Source of the DNA: Topomyia yanbarensis
Taxonomy: Eukaryota > Arthropoda > Insecta > Diptera > Culicidae
Direction: 5' to 3'
NCBI RefSeq assembly: GCF_030247195.1
Contig: NC_080671.1
Location: 197,704,676 to 197,768,675, forward strand
Length of the DNA stretch: 64,000 bases
In this document: piece by piece, positions 22,358 to 33,467 of the stretch
Position numbering within the stretch: position 1 is the first letter of the stretch
How the letters are laid out: every line of letters starts with the position of its first letter
The notes under the pieces: model-generated
The model's input: the letters and a program-made list of their open reading frames with translations, nothing else
Database searches by the model: none
Told to the model about the DNA's origin: nothing
Program-made: the position numbers and the translations under genes

Positions 22358-22555
22358 CTAGAAAAACTCTATAGTAAGAGAACTGCGGAGAGAAAAACAG
22401 CATTTTTGGCAACGTATGCCCCGGCATTGTATGGCAACACGTCCAATGTTATAAGGATAGGCAATGTTCGATTGGATTCGTTTTTTGACAGCTAAACGCG
22501 AATCCAATCGATCCAAAATGGAGTCTCCGCAGTTCTCTTTCTAGAGTTTTTCTAG
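22358..22555. mobile_element. 198-bp MITE with CTAGAAAAACTCTA termini
   Basis: Starts CTAGAAAAACTCTATAG and ends CTAGAGTTTTTCTAG. The inverted repeat extends inward to the AGAGAACTGCGGAGA motif, about 35 bp per arm. Flanks GACGAA (left) and GACGAG (right) suggest a 5-6 bp target duplication. A shorter inverted relative lies inside the hAT element at about 60756-60890. Confidence 0.8.
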
Positions 22556-23277
22556 GACGAGCATGGTCAGGCGATTTGAAAAGTTTGACGTTTGACTTAA
22601 CTCGCCTGTGCTAATTGCCCCTCGGAACAAATGCAATTTGCGAATGCGATTTAAAGGCAATTTCAATACTTAGACAAATTTTCTGGCGGCTGAAATGGAC
22701 TTGGTTGTTTTTCGCGTTTTTCAAACATGGCGGTTCATGTTTGGCTTAAGTTTGAAATTGTTTTTTGAACAATAGACCTTTCTCGTCAAAAAATTTTATA
22801 TGCTAGAATGCTTCCTTTTTTATTCCCGATGCGTTACTGCATATTGCCGCGATGATTTGGTACCTCTAACTATTGAAAAAATCAAAAATTGCGCGAGCTG
22901 CTCATTTAACCCCATATTCTGAATACCTATCTTGCCTTGTTTCCCCGTATTTTTACACCATTTGGATGAATTTCCTGTGGGGAATACTAAAACGATGCCA
23001 GATCTTCATATATATTACTAAATCTGCAGATTTTGCAGTTTCGCTGCAGATTTTTGCAGATTACGAATATTTAGCAGAACAAAGCCTAAGCCAGCTAATT
23101 TTACCCAGCCCTCAACGTTTCTGATCATTGAAAATATCAACACACTACATTTCTATGTCAAATTTATTGAATATTTTTGCGGAAATCTGCAGACTTTTAT
23201 ATTTTTACTGCAAGCTATTGTTTAAATAGACCTGGCATCACTGATTCTAAAATAATTCATTCATATACCTGTCAAAA
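22556..23277. other. AT-rich intergenic DNA
   Basis: No intact gene. It holds CAATAGACCTTTCTCGTC (about 22772-22789), whose reverse complement is at about 27299-27317, and several 'tctgcagattttgcag' motifs near 23020-23200. The 83-codon frame at 22873-23124 matches nothing. Confidence 0.4.
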
Positions 23278-23384
23278 ACATAGAACACTGCACGAAAGTG
23301 TATAACCTAACTATTCTGACAGTTCAGAGAGTTTGTTTACATGGACTTGCAAAATTTTTGATTCCACTTGGGTGAACACTTTCG

Positions 23385-23885
23385 ATGCTCTTTGAAGAAA
23401 ATCAACTCAAGAAGGATAAGGATTGGAACATTGGGAACCTGGTTCATACACTGACCAATCGACGCTGGATGGAAACCCCGTTGGCATACGCTGAATCACA
23501 AGATCAAGCTTTGGTTTATAAAACGATTGATTTCTGGATGATGGATAAGGATTTGTACACAGTTGTTTGTTCAATCATGGGATAAGTCCCAACAATATGA
23601 CCCGACTGATAACTCATTTTTTAGATGAAGTTTACCTGAACTTTATAGGTAACAAGTTCAACAATTTATTATTCGTGTTCAAGTTACATTGAAGCAAAAG
23701 TTTCACCGATTATCGCATTGTCGTTGATGTAGCCGGCAAGTGCAAAACAGTGCTCGGTACTGACGATAAGGAGTTTGAAGGATTGATAATAATGGAGAGG
23801 ATTGTACATTCCGGAAGAATATTGGGAAGGTGAATTTACTTGTTATATTCCATCCCGAGTTGGCATCATTTTGGCACCGCAATAA
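23385..23885 (+). pseudogene. 1,4-alpha-glucan (glycogen) branching enzyme, internally deleted pseudogene
   Basis: The translation shows segments diagnostic of GBE1-type branching enzymes, in order: [38 protein letters not shown], then in a shifted frame LITHFLDEVYLNFIGNKF, then SKSFTDYRIVVDVAGK and TVLGTDDKEFEG, and finally IPSRVGIILAPQ followed by a stop at 23883-23885, matching the usual C-terminus. Catalytic-domain sequence between YLNF.GN and the C-terminal beta domain is missing, there is an in-frame stop before SKSF, and several frame changes occur. It is a dead C-terminal remnant. Absence of introns would fit a retrocopy, but no poly(A) tail is seen. Confidence 0.88.
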
Positions 23886-24074
23886 AGCTATCTGCAATTG
23901 TTGTCTTGTTCAAATTGGCAGGGAATAATTAGGCAGCGAATGATAAACTGCATAGTCAAAACGTTTGTTGCTTAGATAGAGTAGATTTTATTCACTTTTT
24001 CGGAAGAATAAGTCATTACTCATTAGTATGTTTGGGATATAAATGTGTCGCCGGTGCCGTGTGTTATGGTAGTG

Positions 24075-24295
24075 CCGCTCGGAAACGGTTGGTCATCAGA
24101 CTGTCCTTGTCGAACTGGTCATAAATGCGACGATTTTTCTCATCTGACAGCACTTTATATGCTTTGGAGGTCTCCTTAAACCGTCGATACGATTTTTCTG
24201 GATTTTTATCTGGGTGCCATCCTAGCGCGTTTTTTGAGCGCTTTTTTGATTTCCGCATCGGTGGTGGTTCTGGTTACGACCGCTTCTAGCTTTCG
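24075..24295 (-). pseudogene. DnaJ (Hsp40) J-domain fragment, frameshifted
   Basis: On the minus strand the frame reads [11 protein letters not shown], then after a one-base frame change [19 protein letters not shown], then [18 protein letters not shown]. This covers helices II-III of a J domain with the HPD motif intact, closest in pattern to DNAJB6-like (Mrj) proteins. Only the J domain remains, the frame is broken, and no downstream Gly/Phe region is seen, so I call it a pseudogene fragment. Confidence 0.82.
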
Positions 24296-24692
24296 AAAGA
24301 TAATTCCTAGCTGCTGCTACCCTATCAATCTCTCTCTCTCTCTCGACTGAGGACTTCAATTTCGGTTGACTAAATAATGCAATGAAAATTGTACTTCCTG
24401 GGATTTAATCTAACGAGAGCAATTCATTGTGAGGAATTACGCTGCGTTCCGTTATTGCTTGCCTCTGTAGAGGATGTGTGTTTCTTCACTTCGGCTGTCA
24501 GCTCTTACTTAGCTACGTGATACTATGGTCACGTTAAAAGCACCCTGCTATTTAATCTTGTAGCATTGCTTGTAGCTCTCGGGAAGTCTTCTTCTCGACG
24601 TCGCACTTATTATTGTGATCCAACTTGGTGCGAACGGTGTGGTTTCGTCGGAATTGCTCACTCGACAAGCTGTGGGTGCAAGGACTCTGCTA

Positions 24693-25082
24693 CTAATGCC
24701 TGAGCGACTCGTTGAAACCTTCGCACAGGGTCAAATCAGCCTGTTCTTGTGCACAGGACCGGAACTGCGTGATCTTCCACGAGCATCGTCCTGCCGGAGC
24801 GTATTGCTGAACCAAAGCAGTCTGTGCTTCTGTGGCTGCCTCCTTCGAATCGGAACCGCTGAATATTCTGGTTAGGGGAATATCCGACGACAAACCGATT
24901 GCAGCAACACCACCTGGCGTACCTGATATTTTTGACTTTAATCCAAGTCCCTGGCTGGTGGCTGCCATTGACGTAGCAACAGCCGAGCGCGTCGCAGGCT
25001 GGACCATCGGTTGACTCGGTGCCGGACGGGACGAAACAGCTGCAACTGGAGCGGACCTAGAATGGGTTGTAATGGTCATCAA
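24693..25082 (-). pseudogene. CHCHD2-like twin-CX9C protein, truncated copy
   Basis: The frame encodes an Ala/Pro-rich N-terminal stretch ([17 protein letters not shown]), a central Gly-containing region, and a CHCH-like end: [11 protein letters not shown] (CX9C), [15 protein letters not shown], then SLRH and a stop. The stop falls at the position where the fourth cysteine of the twin CX9C motif should be, so the domain is incomplete. CHCHD2/10 proteins are mitochondrial intermembrane-space and nuclear stress factors. The open frame is otherwise long (129 aa), so recent decay or a diverged paralogue cannot be excluded. Confidence 0.75.
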
Positions 25083-26233
25083 TTACCAAAGATGGTCAAA
25101 ATGTTTTGTGACTAACGTTGTGATTCAGCAAAAAAGCAAACCAAATGAAATTGTTGCAACAACTAAACTAAATTCTACCCAAAAATTTGAAGAGGGTCTA
25201 ACTGCCAAACGTAAACATTGAGAAAAAGTTTTGGTCAAATTCATTATAATATTTAAAAATTTGATACAGTTTTATTTCGTATGATTGCGCATATTGTTTC
25301 TACTTGGACACCAAACGCAAGCAAATTCTTTTAAGGCCTGATATTACACCAAAAGGTAGAAAAAATAACTTAAATCCTGAAACGTGACTTGCCGATAGAT
25401 GTTTTCTTTTTTTTCTGTTTATTCTATAGTTCGTCTCACATAGCCTCTCTTTCTGCTTCACATAGTTTAAATAGACTGGCTGCATTTGACGTTCGATTTT
25501 TTGCTATTTGCATGTTTCGTCTCAGGTTAAATCTAATTTGATGAAACCGCATTTTTCAAATTGGCAGACGCGATAACTCAAAAACTTTTCAGTTGATTGA
25601 CTTCATATTTTAATGAGAATGCATAATATGTGTAGCCGATGAGCCACGGAAAACTGAATTAAAAAAATTCTCCACATTATTTTGAAGAAAAGTAAGCGAA
25701 TTTAACATTAAAATATAAGCTTTTTCAGTTTTTTTGATGCCATTTTCCGAAATTAAAACTTTTTTCTATTTTCTTTTTTGGTTCATCGAAGAACTACAAG
25801 TCTAAGCTTTATAAATCTTACTAAATTTTCTGTTTCAGACAATTTGATCAAGAGTTATCATGAACACCTGCTCTTGGAACAAGATCTCCCATGAACATCG
25901 ACAGGTTTGTGACTATGTGCAAAATTTCGTGCACGCATTCAACCTTCAACATGGTTCGTCTCGATGTACAGGTTCGCCTCGAACCCAATTGAACGGTGTA
26001 AAAACTCTAGTTCAAGCATCCGTGTACGTACACCGGGTGCGTACACGAGAACGATTCGCACAAGGCAAAAAGAATCCACGCTAGTTTTGATTAGAGTGAG
26101 AATGAGAAATGGTGAGGTTGCACAGGCGAACATGTGCATGTTTTTTTGTATGAAATACCCTGTTCGGGTTTGCACACAAAATGTGGATTTATTATGAGCA
26201 CAGAACTAGGGGTAGATGACGCTAGGAATGTAT
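25083..26233. other. Non-coding part of the inverted-repeat-bounded block
   Basis: AT-rich; no gene recognised. Short overlapping frames on both strands around 25860-26197 do not resemble known proteins. The plus-strand sequence contains near-palindromic 'tgtacgtacaccgggtgcgtaca'-like text at about 26022-26045. Confidence 0.4.
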
Positions 26234-26664
26234 GGGGCCATACATAAATGACGTAGCATTTTGGGGGGTAGGGAGGGTATACCAAATTTGTGACGAAGTG
26301 TGACGAGGGGGAGTGTAGGGTCAGAAGTTGTGCGACGTAGCATTAAGTTTAAAACCCATTGTTTAGAGAAAACAATTTAACGATCCTCCATTCCCTAGAG
26401 AAATGAATTTAACTTCAAACAAGTTACTTTTGAAGCGGTTTTTCATGCGGTAAATTTTACGACTCGCGGAATTACAAGATCGCAAAAATACGAAAAGATT
26501 TTTATGCGGATTTAACTTGCTACACTGCTGCTATAAGCATAACTGTCCCATGATCTATGGGATTCCCTATATACATGGGACAATTATGCGTAGAGCGGCA
26601 GTACGAGGGGGGAGGGAGGGGTAAAAAATCGCCGAAAAAAGCTACGTCATTTGTGTACGGCCCC
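26234..26664. mobile_element. 431-bp MITE with GGGGCCATACA termini
   Basis: Starts GGGGCCATACATAAATGACG and ends GCTACGTCATTTGTGTACGG followed by CCCC, giving imperfect inverted repeats of about 24 bp. A TA is present on both sides. A related left end occurs at 63035-63060. No coding sequence. Confidence 0.8.
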
Positions 26665-27309
26665 TATAACAAATTCGCATCAAATTAGAAAAAAATACTT
26701 TTAATTTCCATTTTTGCATCAACTATCAACTTGCATTTTGGAGTAAACCTTTTTCAAATGTTTGCCTAGAAATGGCGAATCATGTACAACAAAAGTCGAA
26801 ATGCCAAACTTAACGAAACATTGCATGATGAGGACAAATTACAACTGAGCGAGCTAGTTTACAAGGTGTTAATATTTAGCATCGAACCGAACCAAGTTTC
26901 TCATACTATGATCGAATCAACAAAACATTTCAATACCATGTAAACAAACTCTCTGAACTGTCAAATAGGTGAGGTTAAACATTTTCATGCAATGCTCTAC
27001 AGCGAGAGGTTCACTTTATTTTGTTTACATTGCCAATGAATTTTGTACCGCAACTCACCACTTCATTTGCCGCGTTGCCAAGAACTCAAGAAAAAATATA
27101 CAAACCAGTGCTGCCCAAACACACTTTTTGAGTCTCACCATTCTTGCAAAGGTGAAAAAAATATTCAACATTCTTGCATTTTTCAAACTTTAAAAAATCA
27201 TTAAAAAATCACGATAGCTCTAAAAAATCTCATTTTAACGGAAATATTCTTAAAAATGTGTAATCTTTCGATTAAAAATAAGAAAGAAGGGGGTTAGGTC
27301 GGACGAGAA

Positions 27310-27500
27310 AGGTCTATTGGGTCATTAAACGAGAAAAAAAATTATTACATACATCGATTAAGCTGATTTTCGTGATTACAACAATGTTTTTTTTCCAACT
27401 CAGGAAACGTGAAAATAAAATTTAAATTTAAAATAAAGATACATGTTGACAGTCTTAATTTGACACTATCAGAAGCATTTGACATATCGAATTTCACGAC
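27310..27500. repeat. Dispersed repeat shared with 63669-63835
   Basis: GGGTCATTAAACGAGAAAAA, 'gctgattttcgtgatt' and 'ccaactcaggaaacgtgaaaata' are found in the same order and orientation in both places. Non-coding. Downstream sequence to 27935 shows nothing recognisable. Confidence 0.7.
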
Positions 27501-28402
27501 AAATTTTCCGGTTTTCCCGCAGGGTTATTTTTATGTGACATAAACACCATGCAATACATATAGTTTTTTTTCCATTTTGGGTGTTGTCTTGATAGGCCAG
27601 ATGTAAAAAACCGCAGTTTTCATATGTATGGTTGTATGTTTACATAAGATTTATTTTGAAAAACAAAAAAAAATCATTTTTACGCATTACAACGAATTTT
27701 TTTCTTTTTGAAAATGTTATATTATGTATATTGGACCTAAAATTTATCCAATGGAACGGAAAACTATATATAGCTTAATGACCCAGTTGGTGTGTTTTCA
27801 CTTGTACTTTGTTTGTCTAGTGCACTTCATTTAGATAACGAAAGTGGGAAATTGTGGAATCGTGTGTATGTATAGTAGAACAAGATCTCTGACCTAAAGT
27901 CTTCATGAACGTTAGATTGTGATAAGTTTTGAAGTGCAATACCAATTTATATCTTAAAATACGTTTATTTAGGCCCAAATGCTGTAGCTTAACGAGGCCG
28001 ATAATTCATTTTTTTTTATATTACATGTCACATGTTAGTGGGGGAAGGGAAAGCCGTATTTAGGGGCGGCTTGCTCCCCTCTTATGTAAGTAAAGGACAA
28101 AGGTAGGAAGTGGGATACATATTGTGTAATTGACATCGTCGTTTGCTGATTGATCATTGTGGCGGATATGCACACTTTGTTGTAGTGTTGTAGTTTCCAG
28201 CCTGTAATCGCAGGGGCGAGGGGAGGGTCGATATTTCGGATAATTGGCACTCTATATCATCTGCATGTGCGGTATGTCATGATGTTCTGGATAGACGGTT
28301 ATCAAGAAGAGTGTGCACCGAAGACTCGTGAAGCAATGCCATATTGTAGATACAGGGATAGGTTGGTGAGATTCTACTGTGAATGAGAGAGGGTAAAATG
28401 TA

Positions 28403-31400
28403 TTAAACTTGGGCATCAATGGTTTTCAAAAAGATATAGATAAGAAAAATATAGGGGTGGTCACGGCTTGCCAGGACGTCCCGGACTGGCACATAGGGTG
28501 ATCTACCTCGGGCCCGAAGGGAATCTATTAGTTGGGACCTGGCAACACAGTACTCTGCGCACAGCCAAACAACATGCTCGATGTCGTGATAGCCGTTCTC
28601 ACAAACACAATGATTATTTTCAGCAAGCCCTATACGACGGAGATGCGCGTCAAACGAGTAATGGTTGGACATGATCCTTGACATCGTACGAATAAAGTCC
28701 CGGTTCACATCCAACCCCTTAAACCAAGCATTCGTTGATACCTTCGGGATAATGGAATGTAGCCACCGTCCCAGATGCCCATTGCTCCATGAGGTTTGCC
28801 AACTATCGAGCGTCCTCTGACGAGAGATACTGAAAAATTCGTTGAAGCAAATTGGTCTTTCGTAAGTGTCGCCTTCTAATGCGCCCACCTTGGCTAAAGA
28901 GTCCGCCTTCTCATTGCCCGCAATAGAACAATGTGACGGGACCCAAACCAAGGTAATCTGGTAAGATTTTTCAGATAAAGCACTCAGATATTCCCGTATT
29001 TTCCCCAGGAAATACGGTGAGTGCTTTCCAGGCTTCGCCGCACGGATGGCCTCAATGGAGCTGAGACTATCCGAAACGATGAAGTAATGGTCTGAGGGCA
29101 GGGTGTCAATGATCCCGAGAGTATACTGAATGGCAGCTAATTCTGCGACGTAAATTGAAGCAGGATCATTGAGTTTGAATGAGGCAGCAAGATTTTCGTT
29201 GAAGATACCGAAGCCTGTGGACCCGTCGAGAATTGATCCGTCAGTGTAGAACATTTTGGTGCAGTCGACTTGATGGTATTTGTTATAGAAAATATTTGGG
29301 ACCACTTGTGGGCGAATATGATCCGGAATTCCACAAATCTCTTCCTTCATGGATGTATCGAAAAATACAGTTGGATCAGAAGTATCTAAGAGATGAGCAC
29401 GGTTGACGTTATATGTAGATGAATTGATGTTCTGTGCCATGTAATCGAAGTACAAGGACATGAATCGGGTCTGAGAATTAAGCTCGACAAGCCTTTCGCA
29501 ATTTGCAATCACCAATGGGTTCAGAATATCGCATCGAATGAGCAATCGATATGAGAGGTCCCAGAATCGATTTTTCAGCGGAAGAACGCCCGCCAGCACT
29601 TCGAGACTCATCGTATGGGTCGAGTGCATGCAACCCAAGGCAATACGCAAGCAACGATACTGGATTCGCTCCAGTTTGATGAAGTGTATGTTCGCAGCGG
29701 AGCGAAAGCAGAAACATCCGTACTCCAACACTGATAATATCGTTGTTTGGTACAACCTGATTAGGTCTCCTGGATGGGCACCCCACCATGTTCCAGTTAT
29801 TGTACGGAAAAAGTTGATCCTTTGTTGGCACTTCTGTTTCAGATACCTAATGTGACATCCCCAGGTACCTTTAGAGTCGAACCATACCCCGAGATATTTG
29901 AATGTTGAAGCCTGAGCAATAGTTTGATCCATTAATTGAAGCTGTAGTTGCGCTGGTTCACGCTTTCTAGAAAATACGACTAGCTCAGTTTTCTCCGTGG
30001 AGAACTCGATACCCAGTTGGAGAGCCCATGCAGACAAATTGTCCAAGGTATCTTGCAGTGGTCCTTGCAAGTCGACGGCTTTAGGACCTGTAATAGAGAC
30101 CACACCGTCATCTGCAAGCTGCCTTAGCGTGCAGGAATTGACAAGACATTCGTCAATGTCATTCACGTAAAAATTGTAGAGGAGAGGGCTTAGACATGAG
30201 CCCTGGGGAAGGCCCATGTAGCTAAATCGTGATGTCGATAAATCGCCATGCGAGAAATGCATTTGTTTTTCAGACAACAGGTTTAGCAAAAAGTTATTTA
30301 AAATTGGCGAAAGACCATGCTGGTGCAACTTCTCATAAAGAATGTTGATCGAAACTGAATCGAAAGCCCCCTTAATATCCAAGAATACTGATGCCATCTG
30401 CTCTTTGTTAGCATATGCCATTTGAATTTCTGTTGAGAGCAACGCAAGGCAATCGTTCGTCCCTTTGCCTTTGCGGAAGCCAAATTGTGTATCTGACAGT
30501 AAGCCATTTGTTTCGACCCAATTGTCGAGCCGAAACAGGATCATTTTCTCGAACAACTTCCGGATACAGGACAGCATTGCGATCGGACGATACGAATTGT
30601 GGTCGGAGGCTGGTTTTCCTGGTTTTTGGATGGCGATGACCCTCACCTGTCTCCAGTCATGTGGGACAATGTTACCCTCAAGAAACCTATTAAATAAATT
30701 CAACAAGCGTCTTTTGGCAGAGTCTGGCAGATTCTTCAATAAGTTGAATTTAATTCTATCTGGCCCCGGGGCTTTATTGTTACATGATAAGAGAGCAAGT
30801 GAGAACTCCACCATCGTAAACGGTGTTTCGTTCGCGGTATTGTAAGGCGACGCGGCGCGGTAGATTTTCTGTGCCGGGGCGGAATCCGGACAAACCTTCT
30901 TGGCGAAATCGAATATCCAACGGTTTGAATATTCCACGCTCTCGTTAGTACTGTTTCGGTTTCGCATACGTCGGGCCGTGCCCCAAAGAGTGCTCATCGA
31001 TGTTTCTCTTGTTAACCCGTCGACAAACCGGCGCCAGTAACTGCGTTTCTTAGCTTTCATTAAATTTTTCATTCGCTTTTCTAATATCGCGTACACTCGA
31101 TAACTAGCAACTAACCCGTCGTTCCGGAAAGTTTTATACGCGGCAGCTTTCTCCGCGTACACGTCTGAGCACTCTTTGTCCCACCACGGGTTGGGAGAAC
31201 GTTTTTGGGTGTTCACGTCGGGTACTCGTTTCGTCTGAGTTTGAATCGCGCTATCGAGAATCGAGTTGGACAAAAACTTATATTCTTCCTCCGGGGGAAG
31301 TATCTGTGTTGAATCGATAGTTTTGGATATCTCAGCAGCGTAGCTCTTCCAATCAATGTTTCGTGTGAGGTCATAGGGAACATTGATTGGTGTCGATGGT

Positions 31401-32089
31401 CTTGAACCAGTGGTGATTGCAATTACAATTGGTAAGTGGTCACTACCGTGGGGATCAGATATTACCTTCCACTTGCAATCTAACCGTAGTGATGTCGAGC
31501 ATAAAGATATGTCCAGTGCACTTGCTTGCGCAGGTGGTCTAGGAATTCGTGTCATTTCCCCTGTGTTCAGAATTGTCATATTGAAGTTGTCACAAAGGTC
31601 TTGAATTGTCGAAGATCGATTATCGTCGTATAGACAGCCCCACCCCGTACCGTGAGAGTTAAAGTCTCCAAGAAGCAGGCGGGGCGAGGGAAGGTGTTCA
31701 ATCACGTTGGAGAATCTTCGATATCCCATCATGGCCCTAGGAGGAATGTAAATAGAAGCAATGCAAAGATCTTTGCCTTTGATTGTTGTTTGACAAGCGA
31801 CAACTTCAATGCCTGGCGTCGAAGGGAGGTTGATTCGATTGAAGGAGTAGCACTTTTTGATCCCTAAAAGTACCCCCCCATATGAGTCTTCTCGATCCAA
31901 GCGGATAATGTTAAAATCGTGGAAGTTGAGGTTTATATTAGAAGTTAGCCATGTTTCACATAGGGAAAATGCATCACAATGATTGTAATTTAGCAAGTGT
32001 TTTAATGAATCAATTTTGGGGGTAATACTTCTGCAGTTCCACTGTAAAACAGTGATCAGATCCCTGATTCCGTCTAATAAGTTAGCCAT
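28403..32089 (-). CDS. Non-LTR retrotransposon ORF2, copy 2
   Basis: 1,228 aa, intact, with the same endonuclease, reverse transcriptase (LADD box) and RNase H motifs as copy 1. Only three residues differ: RSITPKI instead of RSIIPKI near residue 23, VDCTKMF instead of VDCAKMF near 944, and the last residues TIDAQV instead of TIDVQV. None affects a catalytic residue. It overlaps ORF1 by 8 bases as in copy 1. Confidence 0.95.
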   Translation of the reverse strand: MANLLDGIRDLITVLQWNCRSITPKIDSLKHLLNYNHCDAFSLCETWLTSNINLNFHDFNIIRLDREDSYGGVLLGIKKCYSFNRINLPSTPGIEVVACQTTIKGKDLCIASIYIPPRAMMGYRRFSNVIEHLPSPRLLLGDFNSHGTGWGCLYDDNRSSTIQDLCDNFNMTILNTGEMTRIPRPPAQASALDISLCSTSLRLDCKWKVISDPHGSDHLPIVIAITTGSRPSTPINVPYDLTRNIDWKSYAAEISKTIDSTQILPPEEEYKFLSNSILDSAIQTQTKRVPDVNTQKRSPNPWWDKECSDVYAEKAAAYKTFRNDGLVASYRVYAILEKRMKNLMKAKKRSYWRRFVDGLTRETSMSTLWGTARRMRNRNSTNESVEYSNRWIFDFAKKVCPDSAPAQKIYRAASPYNTANETPFTMVEFSLALLSCNNKAPGPDRIKFNLLKNLPDSAKRRLLNLFNRFLEGNIVPHDWRQVRVIAIQKPGKPASDHNSYRPIAMLSCIRKLFEKMILFRLDNWVETNGLLSDTQFGFRKGKGTNDCLALLSTEIQMAYANKEQMASVFLDIKGAFDSVSINILYEKLHQHGLSPILNNFLLNLLSEKQMHFSHGDLSTSRFSYMGLPQGSCLSPLLYNFYVNDIDECLVNSCTLRQLADDGVVSITGPKAVDLQGPLQDTLDNLSAWALQLGIEFSTEKTELVVFSRKREPAQLQLQLMDQTIAQASTFKYLGVWFDSKGTWGCHIRYLKQKCQQRINFFRTITGTWWGAHPGDLIRLYQTTILSVLEYGCFCFRSAANIHFIKLERIQYRCLRIALGCMHSTHTMSLEVLAGVLPLKNRFWDLSYRLLIRCDILNPLVIANCERLVELNSQTRFMSLYFDYMAQNINSSTYNVNRAHLLDTSDPTVFFDTSMKEEICGIPDHIRPQVVPNIFYNKYHQVDCTKMFYTDGSILDGSTGFGIFNENLAASFKLNDPASIYVAELAAIQYTLGIIDTLPSDHYFIVSDSLSSIEAIRAAKPGKHSPYFLGKIREYLSALSEKSYQITLVWVPSHCSIAGNEKADSLAKVGALEGDTYERPICFNEFFSISRQRTLDSWQTSWSNGHLGRWLHSIIPKVSTNAWFKGLDVNRDFIRTMSRIMSNHYSFDAHLRRIGLAENNHCVCENGYHDIEHVVWLCAEYCVARSQLIDSLRARGRSPYVPVRDVLASRDHPYIFLIYIFLKTIDAQV

Positions 32090-33467
32090 CGAAGGATACG
32101 ATCGCTGTAAGGAGGGGCCATTGTTCAGTCAACTGTTTTAAAAATGTTCTTACTGTTGGTAGAATAGCAACCAGCAAGCTTTTCATAGGATCGGTAATGT
32201 TGAAAGCTGTGAATATCCAGTCCACAATGTCAGAAAATTTAAGGAATCCCGTTTTAGGTTGAGTTTCTGACTGTAAAATTGGAGCACTTGGGATTTTTGG
32301 TGCCCCGGGGAGTGCTGGGAACTCCTGGTTGTATCTCAATTTCCCAAAACCAGGAGGTATTATCTTCGGATTTGTACCAGCCCTTCCAGTTGATGAATTA
32401 TTTTTATTTTGTACCCTTGTTTGGGACAACCTAGGACCCTTACGAGGAAGTTCAGGTGAGTTTTGATTAGGTCTTTTCCTAGAGTTTCCAAGCGGAGCCA
32501 AAGAATGCCCCTCGCAAGGGTCGTTAGAGGCGTTATCGTCAGTTGGCAAGAGAGCGAATGGGTTTTCGGAGATAAGTGGAACAGCTCTTTTAAGCATTTC
32601 TGCGTAAGAGCGTCTGGAGCGATCTTTGGCGGATCGCTTCAGTTTATCCGCGCGAAGTTTGTACGTTGGGCATGTCAAAAGTGCATGCGGATTCTCCCCA
32701 CAGTAAACACACTTCTCAGCAGGGCTACTGCAAGTATCATCCGCATGGCGTTCCCCACATTTACCGCACCGTTGCTTGTTGCTACAGTAGGTGGCCGTGT
32801 GACCTAGCTGCTTGCAATTGGAACAATTCATGACCCGCGGTACAAACAGGCGTACAGGTAGACGAGCTCCTCCCACTTCAACGTAGCTCGGAAGTGCAGA
32901 TCCGGCGAAGGTTACGCGAAACGAGTCTGATGGATAGTAATTACCATCTTCGATGGACTTTGAGTGCAATTGCTTGCACTCCAAAATCTTAACTGATTGA
33001 AGGTTAGGGTCCTTAAAGCGGCCAGCCCCATCATTCATCAGATCATCGACGGTTAGACCCGCATCACTTACCACACCGTCGATCTCCACATCACGAGAAG
33101 GGATGTAGACGCGATACTCCAGCGTAAAGAGGCTATTTCTAACGATATCATTGGCCTGTTTCAAGTCAGTAACGACTACGCGCAGTTTGTCTGACTGAAC
33201 CTTTTTAATCTCGGTTACGGCCGAGTAACGTTTTGTCAGCTCCCGTGCAACAGTTATGCTGTTTAACGGTTTATTTTTGGGCCGAAAGTATACCACCCAA
33301 GGACCAGCGGATCCATCCTGGTAAACCTTGACTCGGGGGGGCTGTGAGACATTGGGGGAAAGTGGGGGAAGTGGATCGACCATAACATTATCTGTCTCAG
33401 TATCAGATATACGTTCTTCTTCTTCATAATATTCCTCTTCGGAGGGTGATCCTTCTGTTTGTTCCAT
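32082..33467 (-). CDS. Non-LTR retrotransposon ORF1 (gag-like), copy 2
   Basis: 461 aa, identical in sequence to the ORF1 product of copy 1, including the three CCHC zinc knuckles at 215-266. The silent differences between the two copies (for example near 33052) show that the copies are not a literal assembly repeat of one another. Confidence 0.93.
   Translation of the reverse strand: MEQTEGSPSEEEYYEEEERISDTETDNVMVDPLPPLSPNVSQPPRVKVYQDGSAGPWVVYFRPKNKPLNSITVARELTKRYSAVTEIKKVQSDKLRVVVTDLKQANDIVRNSLFTLEYRVYIPSRDVEIDGVVSDAGLTVDDLMNDGAGRFKDPNLQSVKILECKQLHSKSIEDGNYYPSDSFRVTFAGSALPSYVEVGGARLPVRLFVPRVMNCSNCKQLGHTATYCSNKQRCGKCGERHADDTCSSPAEKCVYCGENPHALLTCPTYKLRADKLKRSAKDRSRRSYAEMLKRAVPLISENPFALLPTDDNASNDPCEGHSLAPLGNSRKRPNQNSPELPRKGPRLSQTRVQNKNNSSTGRAGTNPKIIPPGFGKLRYNQEFPALPGAPKIPSAPILQSETQPKTGFLKFSDIVDWIFTAFNITDPMKSLLVAILPTVRTFLKQLTEQWPLLTAIVSFDG

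Larger units (their letters stand above)
23278..27003. mobile_element. Inverted-repeat-bounded block carrying three host-gene fragments
   Basis: About 68 bp at 23278-23345 (ending GACAGTTCAGAGAGTTTGTTTACATGG) is repeated in inverted orientation at about 26936-27003. Outside these, an 18-bp inverted pair, CAATAGACCTTTCTCGTC, lies at about 22772 and 27300. Between the arms are degraded fragments of a glycogen branching enzyme gene (plus), a DnaJ gene (minus) and a CHCHD2-like gene (minus), plus an inserted MITE. The layout resembles a transposon that captured host sequence, but no transposase or clear TSD was found, so the grouping is inference. Confidence 0.5.
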
